From the NCBI RefSeq assembly GCF_022829445.1, contig NZ_JAKSXY010000059.1, positions 186,001-250,000 of the forward strand: a stretch of DNA of 64,000 bases, given 5' to 3'. Shown piece by piece: positions 55,667 through 64,000 of this stretch. A program made the position numbers and the translations under genes. Positions within the stretch are counted from its first letter, which is position 1; every line of letters starts with the position of its first letter. A model generated the notes under the pieces. The model saw nothing but the letters and a program-made list of their open reading frames with translations, was not told the DNA's origin and ran no database searches. This stretch comes from Methylobacterium sp. J-068. Lineage in GTDB: Bacteria > Pseudomonadota > Alphaproteobacteria > Rhizobiales > Beijerinckiaceae.

Positions 55667-56563
55667 ATGCCGCGCCGCTTCGTGACCCTCGACGTGTTCA
55701 CCGACACCGCGCTCACCGGCAACCCGCTCGCGGTGGTGCTGGACGCGGAGGGGCTCGACACGCCCGCGATGCAGGCGCTCGCCGCCGAGTTCAACCTCTC
55801 CGAGACGGTGTTCGTGCTGCCGCCCACGGAGGCGCGCCACCGGGCGCAGATGCGCATCTTCACGCCCACCGCCGAGTTGCCCTTCGCCGGTCATCCGACC
55901 CTCGGCACCGCCGTGCTCCTGGCCTTGCGCGATCAGCGGGCGGGCCTCACCGACGCCATGGCCTTCGGGCTCGAGGCGACGCTCGGAACCCTGGCCTGCG
56001 TGGTCGAGCCGGGCGAGGGACGCGGCACCGGCCGCTTCCGGATGCCGGTGCTGCCCGAATATCTCGGCGACGGGCCGGAGACCGGGCCGGTCGCCGCGGC
56101 GCTCGGCCTGGAGCCCGCCGAGATCGGCTTTGCCCGCCACGCCCCGAGCCGGCACCGGGCGGGCCCCCCCTTCCTGTTCGTGCCCGTGGCCACGCGCGCG
56201 GCCCTGGACCGGGCGCGCGTCGTGCCAGCCGCCCTCGACGACCTCGGCCCCCCGGCGGCCCTCTACTGCTACACGCCCGACCCGGACGGGCTCGGGCATC
56301 GCTATCAGGCGCGGATGTTCGCGCCCCATCTCGGCGTGCCGGAAGATCCGGCGACGGGCTCGGCGGCGGCCGCCTTCGCGGGCGTGATGATGCAGTTCGA
56401 GCCGCTCGGCGACGGCGAGCACGCCATCGTCCTGCGCCAGGGCGTCCGGATGGGCCGGCCGAGCAGCATCGGGGTGCAACTCTGCATCGAGGCGGGGGCC
56501 CTGCGCGCCGTGGAGATCAGCGGCGGCGCCGTGCTGGTCAGCGAGGGAACCCTGCTTGTCTGA
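55667..56563 (+). CDS. PhzF family isomerase
   Basis: 298 residues with the double diaminopimelate-epimerase-like fold. Marks: TLDVFTDTALTGNPLAVV, the catalytic glutamate in FNLSETVFVLPP, ELPFAGHPTLGTA, and EDPATGSAAAAFAG. The substrate is unknown; phenazine genes are absent. It overlaps the NUDIX gene by 8 bases. Confidence 0.93.
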   Translation: MPRRFVTLDVFTDTALTGNPLAVVLDAEGLDTPAMQALAAEFNLSETVFVLPPTEARHRAQMRIFTPTAELPFAGHPTLGTAVLLALRDQRAGLTDAMAFGLEATLGTLACVVEPGEGRGTGRFRMPVLPEYLGDGPETGPVAAALGLEPAEIGFARHAPSRHRAGPPFLFVPVATRAALDRARVVPAALDDLGPPAALYCYTPDPDGLGHRYQARMFAPHLGVPEDPATGSAAAAFAGVMMQFEPLGDGEHAIVLRQGVRMGRPSSIGVQLCIEAGALRAVEISGGAVLVSEGTLLV

Positions 56564-57272
56564 CGCCTTCACGCTGACGCCCCTGCGCGCGCTCACCGCG
56601 CGGCTCGTCACGCATGACTGGGCCTGGGCCGAGGCGAACGCCGCCGCCATCGCGCGGAACTGGGAGCGACGCCGCGCGGCAGCGCCCGCGATGTTCGACG
56701 GGCGCGTGCTCCTCGCCCGCGCCTGCCGCGTCACGGAAGGCGTCTGCGCGGTCGAGCTGTTCGAGACGGCCTATGCGAGCTTCCTCGCCTTCCGGGATGC
56801 CGGTTCGCCCGACCCGGAGGTCACCAACGCCTTCGCGGCGGTGGCGCCCTGGACGGCGGACGGCGCCGCGCTGCTCGGCCTCATGGGCGGGCAGACGGCC
56901 AATGCGGGCCAGGCCTACTTTCCCTGCGGCACGCCCGACCGCGACGACGTGCGCCCGGGCGGGCGGGTCGATCTCGCCGGCAGCGCCGCCCGCGAGTTCC
57001 GCGAGGAGACCGGCATCGGGCTGGCGCCGGACGCGCCGGAGGATTGGGTCCTCGTCAGCGGCCAGGGTCAGCGCGCCTTCCTGCGCCCCGTCCGGTTCGC
57101 AGAGGACGCCGCGACCCTGCTCGCCCGCATGGAGGCGCATTGCCGGGGGGAGGACGCCCCGGAACTCGCCGGCTTCCTGACCGTGCGGGGCGCGGGCGAC
57201 CTCGACGCCGCCCGGATCGCCGGCTTCGCCCGCGCCTATCTGGCGCGGGAATTCGCTGCGGCCTACGGATAG
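56556..57272 (+). CDS. NUDIX hydrolase
   Basis: 238 residues from a TTG start inside phzF. The NUDIX helix reads DLAGSAAREFREETGIGLAP (about 144-163) and lacks one spacing residue group of the textbook box, so the fold is clear but the activity may be shifted. It probably cleaves a nucleoside diphosphate or related compound. It overlaps the convergent lipoprotein gene by 10 bases. Confidence 0.8.
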   Translation: MSDAFTLTPLRALTARLVTHDWAWAEANAAAIARNWERRRAAAPAMFDGRVLLARACRVTEGVCAVELFETAYASFLAFRDAGSPDPEVTNAFAAVAPWTADGAALLGLMGGQTANAGQAYFPCGTPDRDDVRPGGRVDLAGSAAREFREETGIGLAPDAPEDWVLVSGQGQRAFLRPVRFAEDAATLLARMEAHCRGEDAPELAGFLTVRGAGDLDAARIAGFARAYLAREFAAAYG

Positions 57273-57592
57273 CCGTAGCGCGACTTCGCCGCCGCCAGCA
57301 GGCCGAGCGCCTCGCGGTCGCGGCCGCCCTGGCAGGCCTGCGCGGCATGGCGCAGATCGGCGCTGAAGCGCTCGCCCACCGGCGCATTGAGGTTGCCGGT
57401 GGCGACATCGCTGTCCACCACGGCCTGGGTGCGGGCGATGGCGGGGCCGCAGCCGCTGCCCTGCGGCAGGGGGCCGGGCGCGGGCGCGGCGGGCAGGGCC
57501 GCCACGGCGGGCGGCGCCGACGCGGTCGGCTTGCATGCACCGAGCAGCGCGGCGGTGAGAAGGGCGGCGACGGCGAGGCTGACGCGGGACAC
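57263..57592 (-). CDS. Small lipoprotein
   Basis: 109 residues from GTG 57592 with CAGGAGCC upstream. The signal MSRVSLAVAALLTAALLGACKP ends in a lipobox (LLGAC), so the mature protein is anchored in the outer or inner membrane through Cys20. An Ala/Pro linker is followed by a helical domain with two cysteines (GSGCGPAIART, AAQACQGGRDREAL). Function unknown. Confidence 0.8.
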   Translation of the reverse strand: MSRVSLAVAALLTAALLGACKPTASAPPAVAALPAAPAPGPLPQGSGCGPAIARTQAVVDSDVATGNLNAPVGERFSADLRHAAQACQGGRDREALGLLAAAKSRYGYP

Positions 57593-57707
57593 GGCGGCTC
57601 CTGACAACAAGGGGGTGCCGCGGCAACGGCACAGCTTGATTCGGGCCGTTTCTGGCCCGCGCCGCACGGCCGGTCAATCGGGCGCCGGGCGCGTCAGCCC
57701 TGAGACC

Positions 57708-57762
57708 GCGCGACGCCCGAGCGAAGCTCAGATCCGCCATCCCGAAGGGATCAACCGGGATG
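57708..57762 (-). repeat. Dispersed triple-hairpin repeat, copy D (partial)
   Basis: Only the first hairpin and part of the second remain: AGATCCGCCATCCCGAAGGG with ATCAACCGGGA. Lies between the lipoprotein gene and the SRPBCC gene; no gene is seen in 57593-57837. Confidence 0.75.
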
Positions 57763-57837
57763 TCACCCTGAATCCGGGAGGGCGACGGCGGACGCGTCGC
57801 CCTCCTGCCGACAGCGGAACCGAGCCGCGCTTGCCGA

Positions 57838-58323
57838 CTACTTGGACTTGTCGGCGATCGCCTTGAGACCGGATTCGTAGATGCCCGAGATCGCGTCCGT
57901 CGCCACCGCGTCCGGCGCGCCCTTGGCCTTGAAGCTGCCGGTCCACTTCACCGTCGAGCCCGCGCCCTTCGGCATCACCGAGAGCGTCGAGCTGTAATCG
58001 CTCACCGGCAGCGGACCGGAGACGATGCCGTAGGTGTAGCTCATGGCCTTGTCGTCGCGGGCGGTCTGCGATTCGACGATGGTGCCGCCGCCCTTGAGGC
58101 TCAGGGTGCGCAGGGTCTTGCCGCCATCCTGGGAGAGCGCGCACTTCTCGATGGCCGGATGCCACTGGCCGATCCCGCAGAAATCGCCGATCGTCGACCA
58201 GACCTTGGCCGGGGGCGCCGCGACGTCGATGGATTTGGCGACGTCGATGGCGAGGCCCGGCACCGTACCGGCGACGAGAGCGAGGGCGGGAAGCGCGAGG
58301 ACGCGCGTGAAGATCTGCAGCAT
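57838..58323 (-). CDS. Exported SRPBCC-family protein
   Basis: 161 residues. The signal peptide MLQIFTRVLALPALALVAGTVPGLA is followed by a START/Bet v1-like domain: IDVAAPPAKVWSTIGDFCGIGQWHPAIEKC and the SYTYGIVSGPLPVSDYSSTL strand pair. Such exported polyketide-cyclase-like proteins bind hydrophobic ligands. The start ATG follows AGGAAGGA. Confidence 0.83.
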   Translation of the reverse strand: MLQIFTRVLALPALALVAGTVPGLAIDVAKSIDVAAPPAKVWSTIGDFCGIGQWHPAIEKCALSQDGGKTLRTLSLKGGGTIVESQTARDDKAMSYTYGIVSGPLPVSDYSSTLSVMPKGAGSTVKWTGSFKAKGAPDAVATDAISGIYESGLKAIADKSK

Positions 58324-58628
58324 GGCGGGGATTCCTTCCTGTTTTTCTTGGCTTGTGCCGATTATTTCTGGCGGACGATCACCGCCGGACCGCGTTCGGT
58401 CCGCATGCGAAGCTAGGCGGGGAACCGCGCAGGGCAATGCGCGCCGCGTGAACCGGCGGCGCGCGAGACCATAAACAATCCGTGACACGGCCCCGGTCCT
58501 CGGAATGCGCGGCGGCGGCCCAAGATGGTCTGCCTTGTCAAGCCGGCATCCAGGGTCTACCAAAGCCGCCTCCGCAACCGCTCGCGCGTCGCATCGACGC
58601 GCCGTTGCCCTTCCGGGAGAGACGAGCC

Positions 58629-58770
58629 TTGGCCAGCGCCGGCTCCACGCGCAGCACCGCCGACGCCGCTTTCGCGGCCGCTCGGTCGCGCGCGTCTCTT
58701 CGCCCGCTGCTTCTCCTTAGCCGCCCCTGAGGGCCGTCCGGGCGCGTGCGCCTGGGCTCTCAGGGGTTTG
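58629..58770 (+). promoter_or_regulatory. Probable leucine attenuator (leader peptide and hairpins) of leuA
   Basis: A short ORF from TTG 58629 (GGGAGAGACG upstream) to TGA 58728-58730 ends in SLRPLLLLSRP, with four leucine codons in a row (CTG CTT CTC CTT at about 58706-58717). At the stop codon CCCCTGAGGGCC starts a stem (58724-58735) whose partner (GGGCTCTCAGGGG, 58755-58767) lies 20 bases on, followed by TTTGCC. This layout is that of an amino-acid attenuator. The rest of 58324-58628 shows no gene. Confidence 0.6.
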
Positions 58771-58873
58771 CCTCTCCGCGAGACCCGCGACGGCCGCTCC
58801 GCGCCGCCGGGCTCCCCCGACGACAAGGGCGCCGCTTCCCCGCGAGGGACCGCGCCGCGACAGGAATATCCCC

Positions 58874-60451
<1,578 letters not shown>

Positions 60452-60467
60452 CCGAGAAAATAACGCC

Positions 60468-60494
60468 CCGGGGGTGGACACCCCCGGAGGCCTT
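60468..60494 (+). terminator. Intrinsic terminator of leuA
   Basis: An 8-bp perfect stem, CCGGGGGT (60468-60475) with ACCCCCGG (60480-60487), loop GGAC, is followed by a short T run (CTTTG at 60491-60495). Confidence 0.7.
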
Positions 60495-60553
60495 TGCTAT
60501 CAGCCCCCTCGTCGCGGCGGACTTGGTGGCCGCAGCGACCGCCGCAAGGCGAT

Positions 60554-60629
<76 letters not shown>

Positions 60630-60967
60630 AGTTATCCAGCCTCGACAGCGATTGATCTGCGGGCTGCGGTGTGACCGGATGGTACCTGATCCACGGCGTC
60701 ACCTTCTGAATCCATTTCTCCTCCTTGTCGGGCCTCAGCATTGCGCGGCAGCCGACCATTCGCGCGCCCTTGATGGGCAGCGCTCGGATCGTGGTGTCCT
60801 CACGGACGGCCACCCCCGCCGCGGCGACACGAAGCGCACGGTGTCGGACGACAGTGGACGCGCTCGGTCGGCGGGGGCGCCCTGCGGCGGCGGCCCGCGC
60901 CCGGGCGTGGCTCGCTGGGGGGCCTCGCGATCTCGGGGAGGACGATCCCGGCGGCGCGCGGCGAACC
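60630..60967. other. Intergenic region downstream of tRNA-Lys
   Basis: No supported gene. A 73-codon minus-strand frame crosses the tRNA and is rejected. The position, next to a tRNA 3' end and a phage-tail-like gene, could mark an old insertion, but no attachment repeat is seen. Confidence 0.5.
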
Positions 60968-62827
60968 TCAGTCCTGACCGGGCCAGAGCGGCTTGATGTA
61001 CGCGAGGCTGGCGGAATCGGTGCCCTGGACGATGCCGAGGGTTTGGCCCTCGTTCATCCCGGTCGCGGCGACCGCCTGCCCGGCGTGACGGCCCGATCCC
61101 GATTTCAGGATGGTGCCGACGCCCTGCGACGTCGTGGTGGCGACCGGAAGACGCGAGCCCCCGTAACAGATGATCGGGACGAGACCGGACTGCGTGGGGT
61201 TGGTCGTCCTGAAGTCCTGGCAGGCGACCCCTGCGACGGGCCGAGAGGTCCCCTGACCGGCTGGTTGAACCACAGCGCCGCCCGGTCCCGGCACCGCCCC
61301 GTATTCGACGGCGGTGCCGAGCGGAAGCGTGGGCCCGGTCTGGAACGGCATCGGGCGAGCCTTGAAGCCAGGCCCCTGCAGGACGATGTTCTGGTTCGAG
61401 CCGCTGGCCCAGAAGTCGCCCGTGATGCCGCCCGGGCCCGTGACGAGGTTCCGGCTCACGGCGGCGGCCGCCTGGATCAGGCGAAGGACGCCCGACCCCT
61501 CCAATCTGAAGCCTCCCTGCCCAAAGCCCGCATAGGCATCCAGCCGGCTCACGCGCAGGAGTGACGCGTCCATCGTCCGCGGGATGAGTTCGAACGCTCC
61601 CGCGCGCTGCTGGCGCGTGATGTTGAATCCGTTGGCGGCGAGGACGTCGAAATACGCCGCCCAGCGGCAGCCGCCTCGCGGCATCGGGACCGCGCCGGGC
61701 CCGAAGGCGCCATAGCCGCCCGTGAACCCGCCGACGTAATCGAGGTCGCTGATCGTTCGCGAGCCTCCGGTCGCCGCGAAGCCGTCGCGGATGCCGTTGT
61801 CCTTGATGATGCCGCAGGCGGGGTTCTCGAAGTTCGGCTCGACGATCGTCGTGCGCTGGATGCAGCCGAGCGGGTTCGGACCGGGCTCGCATTCTATGGC
61901 GTAGGGATTGCTCGAAATATAGGGCTTGATGGCCGTGACGTTCAGGAACGCTTTCGGCGAGATACTGACGCCGGCCCACATGTTCCCGTCGAAATAGGGC
62001 TGCTCCCAGAGATTGTCGCTGTGAATATTCGGCTGGAGGTCATCCATGTAGAGGCCGACGAAGTTGTTCCGCAGGTGCGGGTGGATCCAATGCGTATGGT
62101 CCATCACCGCCCGGATACCCTTGTCGAAATGGGACACGTAGACCGTGTCGGTCCGCATCGTCCGGCGCGGCCCGAGCTTGAGACCATCCATCGCCACGGG
62201 CGTGCCGCCCCACGTCGGGCGGTTCCCGTGGTTCAGGACCACGGGAAGGAGCGTCTGCGCGATGTCCAGCCCCCCGAAATCGCCCGTGCAGAACAGGCCC
62301 TCCGGGCGATAGAGGTCGCGGCCGTTCGTCGCGTGCGCACCGGGATCGCCGCAGGAGAACACCGCGCTGCCGGGGCCGAAATCCTTGGTCGGGGTGATGC
62401 GCGTTCCCGCGAAACTGCCCGGCGTGCCGAGGATCGAAACGGACTGGCGGCCATCGGTGTAGTTGACGAAGGTCGGCAGGATGACCGGCCCATCGAAGCG
62501 GTACCGGCCCGTGGGGATCAGGACGGAGGCACCGAGCGACCCCGTGAAGGCCCGCGCGGCCTCGACCGCGGCCTGCACGCCGAGCCGGTCCCTCTCCAGG
62601 GCCCTCGCCTCGGCATCGGTGTAGCGACGGCTGAAGGTGATCGGCGTCGGGTAGGCCCGGGGCGTGATGCCGCTGCGCATGGCGGTGGCGGCCGTCACGC
62701 CGGCGGTGAGCGGCTTCGACAGGTTGACCCACCCATTCGCCAGATCGACGGAGGCGACGGGCGTGCCGGCGGCCACCGCGCCGTTCGACGGCCCCTGCAC
62801 CGCCATGCCGACCTCGACCCGGTTCAT
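60968..62827 (-). CDS. Parallel beta-helix protein (tailspike/pectate-lyase-like), possibly 5'-truncated
   Basis: 619 residues. The first 45 residues (GMAVQGPSNGAVAAGTPVASVD, WVNLSKPLTAGVTAATA) match a repeat-type module common inside longer surface or phage proteins, so the real ancestor may have been longer. The rest has beta-helix features: ASVLIPTGRYRFDGPVILP, many short strands with asparagine turns, RTISDLDYVGGFTGGYGAFG, and QGPGFKARPMPF. No signal peptide is visible. A C-terminal part of about 150 residues (TLPLGTAVEYGAV onward) is glycine- and valine-rich. It could be a phage tailspike or a secreted polysaccharide-binding protein; the first is suggested by the fold and the nearby tRNA. 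Confidence 0.65.
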   Translation of the reverse strand: MNRVEVGMAVQGPSNGAVAAGTPVASVDLANGWVNLSKPLTAGVTAATAMRSGITPRAYPTPITFSRRYTDAEARALERDRLGVQAAVEAARAFTGSLGASVLIPTGRYRFDGPVILPTFVNYTDGRQSVSILGTPGSFAGTRITPTKDFGPGSAVFSCGDPGAHATNGRDLYRPEGLFCTGDFGGLDIAQTLLPVVLNHGNRPTWGGTPVAMDGLKLGPRRTMRTDTVYVSHFDKGIRAVMDHTHWIHPHLRNNFVGLYMDDLQPNIHSDNLWEQPYFDGNMWAGVSISPKAFLNVTAIKPYISSNPYAIECEPGPNPLGCIQRTTIVEPNFENPACGIIKDNGIRDGFAATGGSRTISDLDYVGGFTGGYGAFGPGAVPMPRGGCRWAAYFDVLAANGFNITRQQRAGAFELIPRTMDASLLRVSRLDAYAGFGQGGFRLEGSGVLRLIQAAAAVSRNLVTGPGGITGDFWASGSNQNIVLQGPGFKARPMPFQTGPTLPLGTAVEYGAVPGPGGAVVQPAGQGTSRPVAGVACQDFRTTNPTQSGLVPIICYGGSRLPVATTTSQGVGTILKSGSGRHAGQAVAATGMNEGQTLGIVQGTDSASLAYIKPLWPGQD

Positions 62828-62850
62828 CGTGGTCTCCGTGCTGTCATAGC

Positions 62851-62968
62851 AAATCCTGTTGATCCCTTCGGGATGGCGGATTTGGGGATGGCGGATCTGG
62901 GCTTCGCTCGGGCGCCGCGCGGGCCGAGCGAGACCGTCTCCACTTCGATCGAGCGGCGACAGGATCGG
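62851..62968 (+). repeat. Dispersed triple-hairpin repeat, copy E
   Basis: Copy with an internal duplication: GGATGGCGGATTTGG is followed directly by GGATGGCGGATCTGG. The other hairpins (GCTCGGGCGCC...GGGCCGAGC and GTCTCCACTTCGATCGAGCG) are kept. It lies in the gap 62828-63206, in which no gene is seen. Confidence 0.82.
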
Positions 62969-63206
62969 ACGACCCGTGTCGGGCCCGGCGGCGCGACGAT
63001 CGGGCGTCAGCCCCAGGGCCAGGACCTCGCGACCGGCCCCGACGTCCCGCCCGTCCGGCCGAGGCGGGTTTCCCGTGAGGGTGTCGTGGTTGTGATCTCG
63101 GCGGATCGCACCAACGGGAGCCCGCGGCGTTCAACCTCCATCGCCTGCGGACGCGGTCCCTTCCGGGATCCCTTCCGGCGCAGGCCCATCGATAGGTGTT
63201 CACCCC

Positions 63207-63482
63207 ATGCGGAAGCTCATCCTGGCGAGTATCGCCGTCCTGGCCATTGTTCCGGCACTCTCCCCGGCTCTCGCGCAAAGCGGCCTGGCTCCGCGCCAGC
63301 CCGGCACCACCGGGACGGTGGTCGTGCCGGAACCGAACAGCACCGGCAACGATCGCGACGTGGTCATCTCACGGGGCGCGACCGGCGCGGATACGGTGAC
63401 GACCGACTCCGCGGCGGGCGGCAATGCGAGCCGCCCCGAGCAAGCTGTTCCGAACAGCAGCGCGGGTGGCAGCAGCCGCTGA
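63207..63482 (+). CDS. Small exported protein
   Basis: 91 residues: signal peptide MRKLILASIAVLAIVPALSPALAQ, then a 67-residue Gly/Ser/Thr/Asn-rich mature part without cysteines (NSTGNDRDVVISRGATGADTV). Family unknown; probably periplasmic or secreted and unfolded. Confidence 0.65.
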   Translation: MRKLILASIAVLAIVPALSPALAQSGLAPRQPGTTGTVVVPEPNSTGNDRDVVISRGATGADTVTTDSAAGGNASRPEQAVPNSSAGGSSR

Positions 63483-64000
63483 CGCCCCATCGCAGTCTCG
63501 AAGCTCTTGCCCGCCCGGTCCCCTGGCCGCGGCGGGTTCTTTCTTGTCCGGTCACTGCGCCCGCGCCGCCTTCGCACGGCGAGACGATCCGCTCGCTCCC
63601 GCTCCGACGATCGCTTCGGCCGTCGGATCTCCGGCAGGCCGCGACCGACGCCGACGTCCGCCGGCGATCGCAAGCCTCGTTCGACCGTCTCGCATCCGGA
63701 GACCGCCGCAGAGCGCTGAGCCATCCATTCGCTCGGAAAGCGTTCGCGAGACATGACGCTCCATGTCATCAAGTCTCGACCCGCCCGAAACCTTTGCTTC
63801 ATGCAAAGGCTACGCGCCGAGGCGCGACCAACATTCAGACAAAGCCAGAACGAATTACGTCATCACGCATGATGGACGGCTGGTAAATCGACGGAAGCAA
63901 GCACGAAGAGACTCGGCGAATGCAATTCATTTATTCGTCTAACGATCTGAAATGCGCGACAAGTCCTGACAACTGTTGCATGGAAAATTCCCATCTCCAA
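63483..64000. other. Terminal region without a recognised gene
   Basis: Open frames in 63483-63806 overlap on both strands, have no ribosome binding site and look like GC shadows. The last 150 bases are less GC-rich. A gene reaching in from the right edge cannot be excluded. Confidence 0.4.

Overview
The window is GC-rich chromosomal DNA from an alphaproteobacterium, most probably Methylobacterium or Methylorubrum (Rhizobiales). This is inferred from the oxalate-degradation locus, the 1,600-residue NAD-glutamate dehydrogenase, an HWE-type histidine kinase, MmcB, the C-terminally extended bS21 and the short 4-base (ATGA/GTGA) gene overlaps. No rRNA, CRISPR array, complete prophage or intact insertion sequence is visible.

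Layout. 1-1.6 kb: the end of an integrated island at a tRNA-Leu(CAG) gene, with a decayed tyrosine integrase and a low-GC partial gene running off the left edge. 1.7-10 kb: housekeeping genes (leuC, a 2-hydroxyacid dehydrogenase, a two-domain protease inhibitor, trhO-slyX, a succinate-semialdehyde-type dehydrogenase, a class II amidotransferase, a receiver protein, rpsU). 10.8-19.5 kb: a soluble double-PAS chemoreceptor, the large glutamate dehydrogenase, a 0.6 kb AT-rich stretch, a PAS-PAS-HTH protein and an FKBP isomerase. 20-24.8 kb: a minus-strand envelope-polysaccharide operon (opgC-like, SGNH, flippase, GNAT). 25.1-27.7 kb: a KaiC-like ATPase overlapping an HWE kinase.

27.8-42.3 kb is the most distinctive block, an oxalate catabolism region: a FadR-type GntR regulator, oxalyl-CoA decarboxylase (oxc), formyl-CoA:oxalate CoA-transferase (frc), an OFA-family oxalate/formate antiporter (oxlT), a second frc preceded by a PAS protein and a 21-codon ORF, and a minus-strand string of uncharacterised genes (CBS pair, small cysteine-rich protein, P-loop kinase-like protein, one-helix membrane peptide). 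Five promoter regions in this block carry a TGGTATNCCA-like element, suggesting one shared regulon.

42.4-64 kb: small stress and unknown genes, a PilZ pair, the pxpCBA 5-oxoprolinase operon, carbonic anhydrase, a membrane cyclase, mmcB, dedA, pdxY-phzF-NUDIX, leuA with a probable leucine attenuator, tRNA-Lys(CTT), and a beta-helix protein.

Two repeat patterns cut across the window. One is a roughly 100-bp intergenic element with three stem-loops, present five times (about 19.3, 24.9, 27.8, 57.7 and 62.9 kb). The other is at least ten small tandem duplications with 13-34 bp period at gene ends and starts. Gene starts were chosen by ribosome binding sites, family N-termini and overlaps; database comparisons were not possible.
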